From: Sitta carolinensis
Lineage: Eukaryota > Chordata > Aves > Passeriformes > Sittidae
Assembly: GCA_032173965.1 (NCBI GenBank)
Contig: CM063284.1
Coordinates: 133,725,125-133,789,124, forward strand
DNA: 64,000 bases
Reading direction: 5' to 3'
The translations under genes and the position numbers were made by a program. The notes under the pieces were generated by a model. The model saw only the letters and a list, made by a program, of their open reading frames with translations, ran no database searches and was not told the DNA's origin. Shown here in pieces: positions 1 to 13,040 of the stretch. Each line of letters starts with the position of its first letter. Positions within the stretch are counted from its first letter, which is position 1.

Positions 1-462
1 AATTTGTACCTTGTTTAAGTAAACAAATTTCTTGTATGTGAAACTTTGTTCTTGCATTTTCAAGTTACGTCAAAATGACCAAAACTCTACTTGAATAAGA
101 AATGAATTCTCCCATTCTGAATTCTGAAATAATTCTACTGAATCTATTTAGCTTTGATATTCTGTTTAGGTACAAGTTGTTTGCCTTTTTTTCATTAGGA
201 AGCTCCTAAGGTACTATAGATTTATGCAAAAGTAGGTTTTACTAATATATTACAATGCTTATCTTGCTTTGCTGCATGGTTTTTGATTTTTTTGTAACTA
301 GAATACTATCTAATTTTCTTACAAAATATCTTTATGGAGATGTTAATTTTTTGTGTGGCAGCTTTATAAATGTTTTTCTTTGATTAATTGACCAAAATGT
401 AAAGGATAACCTAAGTGATGAGAAAGAGATGACTGAATTTCATTATGAAATGGAAAAGAGAT

Positions 463-479
463 CATATATATATATATTT
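463..479. repeat. AT dinucleotide microsatellite
   Basis: A short run of alternating A and T (about 8 units). Simple repeat with no other visible role. Confidence 0.85.
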
Positions 480-3354
480 ATAAAGGGTTTCTAAATAAGA
501 CTAAATAAAGTATCAAGTATGACTCATATTTGATAAATTACAATTCTTTTGGACAACATAGTATTCTTGAAAGTATTCCTTACAACTGCTTAAATGCAAA
601 TTCAAAATTAGGAACATTAAAGAAAAAAGAAATTATAATACCTTGATTGTGTGATTTAAAGTTAATATATTATGTGCTATTGTATGAAAAATTTAAAAAA
701 CCTTTGCCTGATTAAGAAAGTTAGATTCTGCTCATGATAATGAAATCAAATGAGTACAATAAAAAGTTGTTAAGTAGTTCATAGAGGTAAATATTATGTA
801 TGACATAAGCAGTTTTTTAACATTTATTTTCTTTTCATATATGTGCTAAATTAATTAAAAATTATATGAGAGTTGATTGTTCAATTTAAAAAGGAAATCT
901 CTGCCTGAAACCTGCATGTTTCATGAAATACTGTAATGTAGAAATAACATGTATTAGTTCCTTATTTTAATGACATTATACAAAATGAAGATATAGACAT
1001 AAAAATGTTCTGTTCTACTTAGACTAATATACTCTAATGAAGAAAGACCCTTGCTCAAATGATTATGGTAGTTGAGAAAAGAAAAGAAGTGTCATGTTTG
1101 CTAGAAAATATCTAACAAGCCGTGAGGCTTGAGGCTTGCTTTTTCAGCCCTTGGATGGATTAAATTTATATATTGTAGATAAGAATTGTCCTTAGCCCCA
1201 GTTTTGTCTCTACACAATCAATGCATGTGGAGTCCTTTTGGACCTGTCTAACACTTTTTTTTGCAGAGCCTAGTAACAGTCAACGTTAAACATAAGGGTT
1301 TTGACAGGAGTTCCTGAAAAACTCGAAATTATGACCTCGGCAAAATCTTTACAAGTAGTCTGAAACAAAAAGTTATCCATCTGCCTGCTTTTAGTAGTGA
1401 TAGTAGATAGCTTGTAAAGATTAATGTTAGATAGATTTAGCATGCAAGCTGCAGAAAGAAGAGGAATTCTCCAGTGGTCTTCAAACAAGGGCATTAGGAG
1501 CATTCCAGCGGCAATGTAGAACTCTGGCTACTTTTTTGGCCTGAGAAATTCACTATATCAAAGCTCTGAGCTGCTGTTTATGGTTGTCAGGAAGTATACA
1601 ATTCATTGTGGACTGTGGTATAGCTGTGTCTGTTGATCTCCTTACAAGAATGAGAATCTCCAAACATTCTGTATATACTTATCAGTTTCATTGCTCTCAA
1701 CAGAAAATGCCTTTCTTTATTCTTGCTTGTATCTTCTTTACTTGTTAGTCTGAACTTGATCCTTTCTGGCAAAAACTCCCCTTCCACACTTCCCTCCATG
1801 TCATTCCATTCATCTTCGAGCTCACTGGATGATTTAATAGAGTCATCATTATTTTATTGAGAAGAAAAATACTCAGTTTCTTTCCTTTCAAGAGCCCTCT
1901 GAGCTTTTATTAATTGTACAGTACCTGTAAACTTGCATCTTTATTTCCTGAACTTTTAGATTCAGTTTAGCATACCAGTAATTTCTTAACTTGCAGAGTG
2001 ATGCTTTATGAATCTTTGTAGGGAAAAAACTGTTCTTAGATTGTGTTTTCTTTGCACTATCTCTTGTTTACTTGGCAAAGTGTTTTTTTGAGCCAGAGTT
2101 GCCTCTGAGTTTTTTCTAACTTCAAAACTTTAAGCCATCCTTTTGTCTTTAGTACAGAACATCCATATATTCGATCATGTATAAAAATATGTACAAAGTA
2201 AATCCACTAAAAAGAGATTTTAACAGGAAATATAGATTAGGACAGCCTAAATACTTCCATAATTTTCTGGCCTTTATATCCTACAAGCTTGTCCATTTGG
2301 CAGCCTTTCCTTGTAGTTGTTCAAGTTTATCAGACAGCAGTTGAAGCAGAAAGCAATAGTAGTTTGATTTAGCAACCCTCAGCACCCAGGATTTTTTAGA
2401 GGTATATTTAACAACATTCAAAACTGGCCTCAGCTATGCCCAAGACATCACCACCTCAGGGCAGTTTCAGCATCTACATAAGCTTAAGTCCAATAAAATG
2501 ATTACTGCAAGTATTTTTAAAAATAAACTGAGATATTTTTTTCCCAACAACAGATTCTACTGGTATATCTTTTGTTTCAGAATAATGTGAGAAAGAAAAG
2601 TAGCATATAATTTTAAAATAATAATAAACATAATAAACATCTATGTAGGTTACATGAAAAATTATGAGTAACAGAAGAAAAAAAAAAATGCCTGGCCAGC
2701 TGTCTCTAAAAGCCAGTGATGTTTGAGTAGTTTGTGGTGGTAAAAATCAGCTGTAGGGCAGATGGTCTCTCCCAGAGGTAGAAGTTTTATCTCTTTTTCA
2801 TGAGATTCATGAAGTAACCCTTATATAACAAAGAAAAAACTGTAGCATAGGATTTAAAACTTCAAATATTCTCTTTTTCTAAATCTAAGTTATCACTGAA
2901 GATATGTTTTTCCTGTATGTACTGCACATAGAACTGTATTAGAATTGCACAATTGAGCAAACAGTCGAATGTTCATGAGACAGGAGTATAGGAAGTGCAA
3001 CAATAGTATTATCTAGATTTTCTTAACTGATTCCCTTATGCATGTATATTAGAGTATCGGTTCTTATACATTATTACTTCTTTTCTAATCTCTGACCTCA
3101 GTTAGTGCTCTAAAATTTTTAGTGAAGTTGAGATTTACTAGAAAAAAAATGAAATCTAGTAAACTGATTTTATGTCCTTAATTTTTATAACTTACAATAA
3201 CTTCAAATAAGCTTGAGGATCCCTGAGAAAGAGGTTTCACTTGTACAGCTGAAGGAAAGATCTCTGTACCTAAATACCTGCAATGAGTGATCAACCCAAA
3301 TAAAAGACACCTAAACCTATTAACTCAATTTGAAACTAAGGCTACTCCAGAGGA

Positions 3355-3430
3355 TGAGTTGATTCTCCAGGGGAGGCACCTTCTGCAGAGGCTACAGAGG
3401 ACCAACCTTACCCATTCTGTGATTCTGTGA
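3355..3430 (+). mobile_element. CR1 LINE 3' end fragment (+)
   Basis: The segment reads TTGATTCTCCAGGGGAGGCA and ends in CCATTCTGTGATTCTGTGA. The tail resembles the short repeated ATTCTATGAT unit that closes avian CR1 retrotransposons, in sense orientation. The rest is diverged and the upstream limit is uncertain. CR1 copies are typically truncated at the 5' end, which fits this short piece. Confidence 0.6.
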
Positions 3431-3944
3431 AACAGGAATGCTAGCTATATATGCTAGATCCCTGCATCCTCACGTCTCAGAATGCAACACCAGCAGTCAG
3501 CTTTTATATATTGTGTAGGAGGCTTATTCCAGAAACAGGACATATGCTGTTTAAATACAGTTTAGACTGAAGAGGTTGAACATGTGTATCAAAATAGTGC
3601 TTTTATCATAAACCTATTCCACATCCCATTCTTCTCTGGAATATGAAGCCTCATCTGAAGCTGAGATTCTGTGTGGCTGGGAATAGAAGTGCGTGGTGTT
3701 ATCAAAGCATGCTTCAGTTTAGCACAGGAGGTTTCAGACCTAAATGAATATTGTTCTTGTATTAGACCACTACTGGTTAAAAACCAGAAAGAATGAAACT
3801 GGGGTCAGACCCCTATCTCTCTTTCCTCCACTCATCTGAGTGCAGAAGAGTTCCTGTTTCCTGCACTCTGTGGTAGTTCTTCCTACCCGGCAGCCTGTCT
3901 CAAGGAGTGTAGCAGATGCACCCCTCTGTGAATAACAGACCATC

Positions 3945-3972
3945 TCAGTGCATCAGGATCAGGATGCACTGA
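3945..3972. repeat. Inverted repeat, 10-bp arms, 8-nt spacer
   Basis: TCAGTGCATC and its exact reverse complement GATGCACTGA flank an 8-nt spacer. This is short enough to occur by chance in 64 kb of AT-rich DNA, though the arms are not AT-only. No function is inferred. Confidence 0.7.
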
Positions 3973-4335
3973 ATTTAGATGCGTGTTTGCCTGAATGTAG
4001 GTCACAGCAGAAGCTTAATAAAGCATTAGGTGCATGTCTGGCTGGTGAAAGAGCTCAGGAAAGAAAGTATATGAGCATGTGTGTGGCTAATTAGTCTCCA
4101 GGACTTCAACGCAAAGTGGGAAGAACTTCTGAAAGTATTCAGATCACGTCCTAAGTGAATCTTAGGTGCCTACATTCTAAGTAATCTAGATAGACAAAGT
4201 CCCATTCAAGAAGGTTTTGTGCAGGTGTTAGTCTCCACATTAGCATCAGCCAGCATAATTTTTTTTTTTGTAGTGTATTTTATGTTAGTTTAGTTTTCCT
4301 TTTCTTTCATTTAGATCAGGATTGTTTTGTTGAAG

Positions 4336-4379
4336 TTTCTTAGATTTCTTAAATTTCTTAGATTTCTTAGTTTCTTAAA
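4336..4379. repeat. Tandem repeat of a 9-mer (TTTCTTAGA), about 5 copies
   Basis: Five consecutive units TTTCTTAGA, TTTCTTAAA, TTTCTTAGA, TTTCTTAG and TTTCTTAAA. The multiple-of-three period creates artificial repetitive open frames on both strands (LRFLKFLRF-like on +, LRNLRNLRN-like on -). These should not be taken for leucine-rich-repeat proteins. It lies inside the upstream RIMS2 intron. Confidence 0.9.
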
Positions 4380-6931
4380 AGAGTATGTGTGTGTGTGCAT
4401 GTGTGTAAAAAATCTCATTAGATTTTTGTTCATCCCAGTCTCTCTTTCAACATATTTTGTGCCAGTTAGCATGGCTAGTTCTTTTGTCATAGCATTTCTC
4501 TCATTCATTCTATTTTTGCCCTTCTGTTAATCTCTGGTCCTGACATTAGCGGTTCCATTCTTCCTGTGTTTCACCAAGAAGTATCCTGTCTACTTTATTT
4601 TCACAGTAATTATAAAGCAGTTTTTCATTTGTCCCTTCTTCCTTCTTCTAATCCCATAAGAATGCAATCCCACTCTCCCCTCTTTGGACTTTGACCATTC
4701 TCTCACAATTTCTTCCTTTCTTCTACTTGCATCCTAGTCAAATGACTGCTTGGGATACAAGTACCTGTGCTGTGTATTGGAGTGCTAGCAGTGTGAATAC
4801 AGGAGAGCTTTCTGATCTTAAATCTGACTCATGACTTTTCCTGTAAGAAGGCAAATTAAAGGGCATTACAGGGAAATTATGCCCATTAAGTTCAAATTTT
4901 TCTGATTTTTTTTCAGACATCAAAAGAAAAGTAAAAGGTATAAGTCAATGCCAATTTTGAGCTCTTGTTCCAATCTACAGTTGTTAAAGCATCTCGATGG
5001 TGTCAGATGATTTCATTTTCTGCTTGAGTAATTCTCTAAATATTTTGACTTAAGTTTTCATGTAAAAATTTGGTCTGAAACAAATATAGTGAAGAAATAT
5101 TTAGCTTGCATATGAACACATAATTCTGGTTGTATTTTTGGCACCTAAATCTAGATGATTTCACATTCATCAGTAACAGTTTGTGATAGTGCCTGTATCA
5201 CAAATATAGTTCATTCTCCATAAGAAAGCATAATTTTCCCCAAACAGCAAATGAAGAATATTGTCTTCAGTGCTATTCCCCTTGAGATGTGGGACTAGCC
5301 AAGTCTGTCTTTTGCTTCAGAACTTCCAAGGAAGCCTGTGGGTGGATATATTTAATGTCAAAGAACATTTAAGTTGACTTGCATTTCAGAGGTCATTAAA
5401 ACTGTACTGTTGGTACAAAGCTTTTTGCTTTTGATCTGTACCTGGATGGAGATGGCTAGAAATCCAGATAGTTCTCAGTGTAGAAAAAATACTGTCAAAG
5501 CCTCTGGCTTCCAAGAATGTAGGAACGACATCTAAAATTCACACACAGATGAGTAGCCACAGGGCCCTTTAACTAATAGTACCAGAAACCTGTAAAGTCT
5601 GTAACGGGGCCAATGACAGGTTAATAGAGGACAAATATCCCATTTTTAATATCCATTCAAATGGTTGGTGACTACAGGAATTTCAAGATCTGAAGCAGTG
5701 AAGGAACAAGTAAACTGCCACCAATAATTGAGTTGGCGGGTCTTAGTGTAATCTCACTTAGTAAAGTATTAGGATGGCAGAGAGCTAAATCAGCCTGTTC
5801 TTTATGGGTTAAAAGTCTAGAGAATTACATCAAGACCTTTCTTTAAAAGACTGAAATGTTGAAGATGAGGAGCTATGATAGCAGATGAAAACCCTGTCTC
5901 TGAAATTATTTGAGATGTTATCCACAGAAAGTGCACCCTCCCCTATTTATGACTCCCTTAGCTAGGGTATATTCATGCCTAAAGGTGTATTGCCTGGCTA
6001 GGTGTGCAGCTGAGCATTATCCTCTCTGATTCCCTTAAGTTCAGTCAGCGTCACTGTTTTCTTTAAATGTCCTAGTTTGTCTTGTCTCAGGCCAAGTCCT
6101 CATGAAGAGAGCCTCCTCAGTAAGCTGCAGTTACTGACACTGCAGTGCTATCACCATGTAATGGCTCCCTGCTATTTGGAAGGCTTTGTTTTGCATTAAC
6201 TGCACCATTTCCCCCTTCCGCAGTGACTGCTCTGAAATAGGTACACCCCTCTCTTGGCTGATGTATTTGCAGTCATAGAATTCAAACTGAAATAGCTAAA
6301 TAGCAGCTTTCAATGACTGCAGTGAAAAAGGATAGAAAAACAAGCCTTAGGCTGGTTAATAACAATTTCTGCAAATGAGTAATAGTGGGTTTTATCTTGT
6401 TACTGAGTTAGACTATGAAGAGGGTTGGATTACTGAGCCTTCCCCTCAATATTTATGGAGGGCTTATTTGACTTCAGAATAAGAGTACATATGTTGAAAA
6501 ATATTAAGTGATATGAAATATCTGTGGGTTTATCCCAGAGTCTCTTTAGCACAACAGCAGATGAAAAATTCATTAATTCATTGTGCATAAACTTCTCAAA
6601 ATATATATATATGAATATCATACTTTAGTAATGCAAGTAATACAATACAAGGGAGGATAATCCTAACCAGAGCATCATGTGAAAAACAATTAGTGTGAAG
6701 TAAGGTACTTATAGTACAGGGCTTTAAAAAAAAGCCTAACTCCTGGTATATACTGAAGCTATTGCAATATTAACTTATTTTTATTCTTTGTTGTAAATGA
6801 AAAGTAGAATATCATATTTTCTATTTAAGTAACCAATATAAATAGAAGTTCATGAGCAAAATTATTTTTAAGGATTAATATACAACTTCATTGTAGAAAT
6901 GAGTTCACTAATTAATATTCTCTTCCTACAG

Positions 6932-7062
6932 ATAAAACTGTGGTATGACAAGGTTGGTCATCAATTAATAGTCACCATACTGGGAGCAAAGGATCTTCCT
7001 TCAAGGGAAGATGGGAGGCCAAGGAATCCCTATGTTAAAATTTACTTTCTTCCAGACAGAAG
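6932..7062 (+). CDS. RIMS2: RIMS2 exon: start of the C2A domain
   Basis: A 131-nt exon read in phase 0 and leaving 2 bases over (AG). It encodes IKLWYDKVGHQLIVTILGAK, then DLPSREDGRPRNPYVKIYFL, then PDR plus a split Ser. This covers the first beta strands and top loop 1 of C2A, the domain shared by long RIM proteins at the presynaptic active zone. ILGAKDLPSRED fits RIMS2; as I recall it, RIMS1 has a different stretch here (VLQATDLPPRVD). The acceptor is TTCCTACAG and the donor AG|GTAGGA. RIM C2A is known not to bind Ca2+ and to act through protein or lipid contacts. The exons for the zinc finger and PDZ domain must lie before the window. Confidence 0.97.
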
Positions 7063-9781
7063 GTAGGATTGAATGTAAAGACAAGGGATATTTGGATAAG
7101 AATTAGTCTGATACTCAGGTGGCATGCACAGCCGAGTTTATCAGTCATACATGGAAAAAAGCTTACAGTGTTGACTTCTTGTGTTGAACATGCTATGTAA
7201 CAGCATGATGTCTTTGAACACTAAGCACAAACTTGCTTTCCCTGATTATATTATAAAATACTGAATAGAAAAGGAAAGGTAAACATATGTTTTTTCATGG
7301 GGATCTATTATTTGCAAATAATGTTATTAATGTTTTATAATGCCTTTATTTCCTATGCCAGTTATTCTTCTCCAGAGCAAAGAAAATGCTACACCGTTGG
7401 GTTCATAAATTTCTGGACTGATGAGTCCAGTAGTTTGGTTTGCCCCACCTTTATATAATAAAGCAGTAACAAGTTTGGCATCTGAAACCCACAGATTTTT
7501 TATCATAGTGTAAGTGAGTTAAGGCTGAAGGGGACTCAGCTGAGAGTTCCCATTTTTACTTTGAAAACTTCCTCTAAAGCACAGGACTCATGTTAATCTG
7601 GATGGTATCATATGTGCACTTAGGGAAAATTAAACTGTAGTAGGACCCCTATTCATGAAAAGCTCCTTCATTTCTTAGTCCATGATTTTCTTTGTTTCAA
7701 TTTAGGTGTTGGGAAGAGCAGCAGAAGAGATAATGTGTTCTCCAGTTGATTTTTCAAATTGATATTTCCTCAGACTGTGTCAGAATGAGAACATGTTTAC
7801 ATTTATTTTATAATGTACCAACCAAATAATTCAAAGCTTTAATGTCACTCAATAGAATAGATCAGTGGATTGCTGAATCTGTAGAATAGAATGTAACTTT
7901 TAATTTTACTTCCTTCACTTTACCAAATAGCTAAACCGTGAAGGCGCTAGCTATCTCCAACACCATTTGACTTCAGCAGGAATTAAAGCTATTTAGTATT
8001 TTGGAAGACATTGCTTTTCTGCTTTATTGTATACCATATTCTGGCATGCAAATTTTCTGTGACTACCTAATTTGCCATGCCATTGATGATTAAAAGGTTT
8101 TGGATAGATTTTCTAAGGCCCACCAATATTTGAATGGTTGGTTTAGATTCCTAGTTTATTCAAAATGCTGTGGAGTGTTTTTAGCTTCTGAAGCTTTGCT
8201 AAATTGAGAATCAGGTCTGCTTCAATTATCTTACCTGTTTTTCAAGAGTAATGAGTAATTTATATGCTAACAAAAGTGTGTTCACAATGTTTTACAATGT
8301 AAATTGTGGTAACTAAAAAATATATTGACATTAAAATTTTTAATCTATAATGTTTTTTCCCATTTATGGGAAGTATTCAGAACTTTTCTTTAGTTGATTA
8401 ACAATTTTCTTATGTTTATGATCAGCAATTTGTCTTATAGAATTGTGGGTTTTTCCAATGTGGAAATTAATTTTTCTTTTCTTAGATTTAAAAGTTAAGT
8501 ATGCAACAGTATATTTCTTATTGTAGTCAAAAGAGGCATGCTAGAGGTAAAATACACTAAAGTAAGTCAAGAATTTAATTAGATGAAGATGCTGAATTCT
8601 GATTAAAAAATTTAGTTGAAAAATGTACAATGTAACTTATTTTAGTTCACAAGGGTAAATAAACCTTTAGTATACTAGAAATAATTTTTTTGTGTGTGTC
8701 TAAAAATATTATTTCCTAGGTAATTTTTGGATCCAATTTCCAAGTAACAGTTCAGAAATATAATGATTTTATTACAATTACAAGTATTAACAAATGGACT
8801 GTATCTGCATTGCGTATTAAAAAATCCTCATAAATTAGTGTGGCAGCTGCATAATGCAGCAATCAGCAGGTTTAAAATAACCATTGTTATGAGGACTCTT
8901 GTCAGTGTTCTCAGTAGGAGGAGTGTGGGTGTTTTCCAGTGAAAATTGTTTCAATCAGAAAATATTAATTCTTTCAAGTAGAAATATTCTTCCAAAGGCA
9001 TTGCTTTCAACAACACCCTGGAGCCAGAGCCAAGGCTGCCAGGGTAACCTTGCCTGGAGACCTCACCTTGTAGTAGAGGTCCCCCTTCAGCCTGGGTGAT
9101 TCATTGGAGTGACCAAAGGATTTGGGAAGCTCTTTTGAGAACACTGTTCCCAGTGCTGCTGGAAAAGAATATTTTACCCATTTTTGGGGCTTCAGGTTTA
9201 CCTGGTGGATAAGGAGCCCTTAGTGAGAAAAACCCTGCACTGCCCCAGCTCCCTGATCATCCTTCATGTGGGCCAGCTGCTTCTTCCTGCTCTGCAGTTG
9301 GAGTGAGCCACTGTAGGGCTGGAAGCTTGAGTGAACTGGCTGGCTCATTTTTCTGAAATGCAGGTGTTTGCTATGCCCAGTGTTGTCTGTAGAGATGTTC
9401 TACTGTCAGACAGTGCCTTCCGGAAATCCCATTTATGGAAGTACATTTTGCTTTATTAAATGCTGTTTCCAAAATAAAAAAAAAAATAAAAAATCCACCC
9501 AAACTCATATTAAACTCACATTTGTGAGTTTTGGAGAACATATTAAAATTGGAATTGGCGTATAAACTTGAAATCACCTAACCTGTTTTTTAATATGAAC
9601 TTATGAATTTTCCTCAATATATGCACTGACCTTCATTAAAAAGGAAAATTCCTGTTGTAGATTATAGTACCCATGATCCTACAAACTGAACCGCTGATTT
9701 AAGATTTCCTATTTTCCGTTATATACTTAATGCAGTTTAATGGTGCTTTGAACATATTTAATATTTAACTGTTTTTTTCAG
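7063..9781 (+). other. RIMS2: RIMS2 intron, 2719 bp
   Basis: The donor is GTAGGA and the acceptor is a T-rich tract followed by TTCAG. No exon or recognisable transposon was found inside. A somewhat more GC-rich patch at about 9000-9330 could not be assigned. Confidence 0.85.
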
Positions 9782-9953
9782 TGATAAAAATAAAAGAAGA
9801 ACAAAAACAGTAAAGAAAACATTGGAACCTAAGTGGAATCAGACATTTATTTATTCTCCAGTTCATCGGAGAGAGTTTAGAGAACGAATGTTAGAAATCA
9901 CTCTTTGGGACCAAGCACGAGTTCGAGAGGAAGAAAGTGAATTTTTAGGAGAG
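9782..9953 (+). CDS. RIMS2: RIMS2 exon: central C2A domain, polybasic strand and loop 3
   Basis: A 172-nt exon. Its first base completes the split Ser codon and it ends in phase 0. It encodes DKNKRRTKTVKKTLEPKWNQ, then TFIYSPVHRREFRERMLEIT, then LWDQARVREEESEFLGE. KNKRRTKTVKK is the polybasic strand that in C2 domains contacts acidic lipids or partners. TLEPKWNQTF is a conserved C2 signature. In loop 3, where Ca2+-binding C2 domains usually carry D-x-D, the sequence is LWDQARV, so one acidic ligand is replaced. This agrees with the known Ca2+-independence of RIM C2A. The donor is GAG|GTATAC. Confidence 0.97.
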
Positions 9954-10502
9954 GTATACAAGTATTGGTAGTTGCTATAGAAGTACAGTTGCTCACATGC
10001 TCATGTATAGATACAGTATTTAAAAAAAAAAATTAATAACTGTGCAAAAGCAAAGCTGGTTTTAATAGTTTTGTTTTTTCTTTCACTTAGTAATAAATGA
10101 ATAATGCTCTCGCACAAATCACATAATCATGATATGAGATTCTTTCTGTGTTTTTTCTGTTTTAGTAACAGCATGAATGTAGTTACTCAATTTCTAATTG
10201 TTCATTAATATCCATATTATCCATACTTGCGTTTTACTAAAACTTTGGAACTTTGCTCATTAACTTATTTAAATGCTGTAAAGGCTCTCATAAGGTGATG
10301 AGGGTTTTGCAAAAGATTTTTCGGTATATTTAGTGTTCTAAAAGGCACAGGAGATTCTTTATTGTTAAAACAAGGGTTTTATACAACTGCAGACAAAATC
10401 TTTAGCGATAAGAAAAATAGAATAAAATTTATGAGTATATATATTTTAAAATATTCTGTCATGCAATGTTTTCCTACTTTTAACCATTCTTTCTTTTTTT
10501 AG
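9954..10502 (+). other. RIMS2: RIMS2 intron, 549 bp
   Basis: The shortest intron in the window. It is AT-rich and ends with a long T tract and TTTTTTTAG. Nothing else is recognisable in it. Confidence 0.9.
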
Positions 10503-10656
10503 ATTCTTATTGAGTTAGAGACAGCATTACTAGATGATGAACCTCACTGGTACAAACTTCAAACACATGATGTCTCTTCATTGCCACTTCCTCATCCCTC
10601 ACCATATTTGCCACGCAGACAACTCCATGGCGAGAGTCCCACACGGAGGTTACAAA
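10503..10656 (+). CDS. RIMS2: RIMS2 exon: end of the C2A domain and start of the linker
   Basis: A 154-nt exon that begins in phase 0 and leaves 1 base (A). It encodes ILIELETALLDDEPHWYKLQ, which is the last C2A strands and the W-Y-K-L-Q closing motif, then a Ser/Pro/Arg-rich stretch (THDVSSLPLPHPSPYLPRRQ, LHGESPTRRLQ). From here on the protein is largely disordered linker, known in the family for partner binding between C2A and C2B. The donor is CAAA|GTAGGT, and the leftover A joins GA of the next exon to give Arg. Confidence 0.96.
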
Positions 10657-11357
10657 GTAGGTTATTAGTTTTACACACTGTGTATAGTTCATTTCAATTA
10701 AAGCATAATAAAACCTATTAGATTATAGCAAATGGAAAGCTGACAGAATTTTTATGTTAATTTGTAGCTGTTATGAATTAGGTAATTTGTGGTTACTGAT
10801 GAGAGTCTGACATGCTGCAAATGGTATCAACCACTGTGCATTACACCATTTTTTTCTTATGAGACAACTCAGTTCAGATCCTCAGCTCGAGTAAATTACC
10901 TTGGTTTTTGCAACATGCTCTTTTTATCATGAGGCTCTTTCTTTTGTATTATTTTCATAATTTCATTGTTTGAGCAAAAGTGGATTTGCAGGACCTCTCT
11001 CTTTAGCTCATAATTCTTAAAGTAACCTGTATATAATATCGTATGTAGATAAATTAATACCATGACCTGTTGCCTTGTTTCGATACTATTTTATGAGCTT
11101 AGATTCACAAATTGAATTTCTCTAAAAATTCTACTTTGTTGAGTTTGTTATACTTGATCCATAATAGTTATCAGTAGATATTTTGAAAATAGATTATATA
11201 GAATAGATACATAAGAATAAGACTGTAAAGGGAAAAAGCTGGTTCTTCAATACTTCATGGTTTCTCCAGTTTAACTGTTCAGTACTGCCATACTGCCAGT
11301 GATTTAAAGCTCTCTTCACTGGATAAACTTTATAAAATACCGGTTGGCAGTTATATT

Positions 11358-11510
11358 TAAAAACCCCTACAAATCAAAAGAACCAACCAAATTAATAAAA
11401 CCCCCAGACCCCAAAAGACCTGCCACCACCACAAAAACCTAACAAAACAAAACAAACCAAAACCTCCAAACAAACAAAAAACCCCCCAACTACACAAAGG
11501 AACTTCAACA
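11358..11510. repeat. A+C-rich low-complexity block, almost free of G
   Basis: About 150 bases made of A and C runs such as AAACCCC, CAAAACAAAA and CCACCACCAC, with very few G. The complementary strand is therefore T+G-rich, which produces a spurious 75-codon frame rich in Trp, Leu and Phe. This is a simple low-complexity tract within the RIMS2 intron. Confidence 0.8.
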
Positions 11511-12914
11511 ACCCAAATCCACTTTCTAAGATTTACTTGGAGTTTCTTTGAGTCATTGTATATGAGTGTGTGTGCATGTTTCACACAAACTTCCCACAGA
11601 GACTTATGTGTGTAGTCATGAAAACAAGCTTGGATATTTAATATATTCTATGTAGAGTCTTTATTAGATAACCCGTTGTATACAAGTATTTCAAGCAGTT
11701 GATCTGTTTTAGTTCTGTGCACTTGATGGTGAGAAGGATTAAAATGCTCCATATCATAATATTCTGAGATAGACACACTGTCAGAAACTTACACTGCTTA
11801 GCCTTGAAGTTGTAAGACTATTCTTGTCCAAAAAAGGAGGAAAGACATGATAGTTAAAAGATAATCAGTTCTATTGCAATTCAATCCTCTTCAGTCTTCT
11901 CATATGCCATGACTGTTATTTAACAGATTTTAAATTATATCTTATTAAAGATTTTAAATTATGCTTCTTTTATGGTTTACAACATTTTTATACACATTTT
12001 AAGAAATCAAGTTTCCACCTACAACTATTTTTGCAGAACAGTTGGACACTTTGTATGCGAAGTTAACGAAATGCTGGTTTTCAGGAAATATTCAGTCCTG
12101 CAAACAAATCCTGTTTGTCTATCAGTATTTCTGTCTATAATAAATAACTGCCATTAAGAGTGGATTTATGTTTTACCTTTTAACATATTTTAGTGATGTT
12201 TGAGTAAAGATCTGTTGGATGATATCGACTCAAAATGTGAAAGACATTCAGGTTTTTCTATCTAGTAATACTACTATGTACTAATAAGTAGTAAAAAATA
12301 ACTAAGAAATACTAATACTAATAATGTACTTAACTGAACAATTTTACATTCTTGTCTGTAAATAATGGAGGAAAGGACTTTGCAAAACTTCTGTTTTGGT
12401 GAAATACTAAGATTTGGTAGAGAAGTCCTGCTTTACAATGGAGATGGTTTAGCTGGACTGTTCCCAGAGCACTAGGTTTTCAGCCTCAGGTTCTAAAAAC
12501 TTCATCAAATAAGCAATTGCAGATGTTCACTATTATTGCTGGAGAATTCACATGTTCCTACACTACATTATTCTATTTCTTTTTGTACGGAGATAGGGAC
12601 CTGATAAAAAAGGATTTTTTCTAGTGGCCAAGGAATATATTCATGTCTTGAAACCTTGTATATCATAAATAACTTTCAGTTTAAACAGATAGTTTTGAAT
12701 GTACAGAACAAGGTATCCTGGAAGTAAAATCCTTGCTTTCTGGGGTTTGAATAGATATACAATTAGAAATTTAGCATGTGATCAGAGTTCAGCTATGGCA
12801 ACAAAATACATTTAGCAAAGGGAAAGTATAATTTTTCTTTTATTGCTGTCACACCTCTGAAATGGAAATAAAAGTACTTCTTGGTGTCCAAAGAGGTCAT
12901 GCAACATCCTACTG

Positions 12915-13040
12915 AGAGATCCAGTACTCAATTGGACAAAGCTGTAAACAATGCAAGTTTTAATGTAAGTTGGCCAAATCCGAAACAGGCATTGCACCAG
13001 ATGGCCTCCCAAAATGCTCTTCCCAATCTAAATGTCATCA
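12915..13040 (+). mobile_element. Diverged CR1 LINE 3' region (+)
   Basis: Two segments resemble the avian CR1 3' region in sense orientation. ACTCAATTGGACAAAGCTGT corresponds to the usual 'gactggacaaagccctga'. CCAGATGGCCTCCCAAAATG with CCCAATCTAAATGTCATCA corresponds to 'ccagatgacctcc...ttccaacctaaat'. Identity is moderate, so this is an old copy, and the borders are approximate. Confidence 0.55.

Larger units (their letters stand above)
1..6931 (+). other. RIMS2: RIMS2 intron (3' part), upstream of the first C2A exon
   Basis: AT-rich non-coding sequence that ends in a good 3' splice site, a pyrimidine stretch followed by TTCCTACAG. No exon of the PDZ-to-C2A region could be recognised. Contents seen: an AT microsatellite at 463-479, a CR1 3' tail near 3355-3430, a 10-bp-arm hairpin at 3945-3972 and a 9-mer TTTCTTAGA tandem at 4336-4379. 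Open frames here are 60-77 codons, low in complexity, and show no family resemblance. Confidence 0.8.

Noticed and set aside
4311..4530. Opposed frames with LRNLRNLRN and LRFLKFLRF repeats, resembling leucine-rich repeats
   Set aside because: They result from a 9-mer DNA tandem repeat, which is divisible by three and read on both strands.
11357..11584. Trp/Leu/Phe-rich 75-codon frame on - that looks like a membrane protein
   Set aside because: It is the complement of an A+C-rich low-complexity block.
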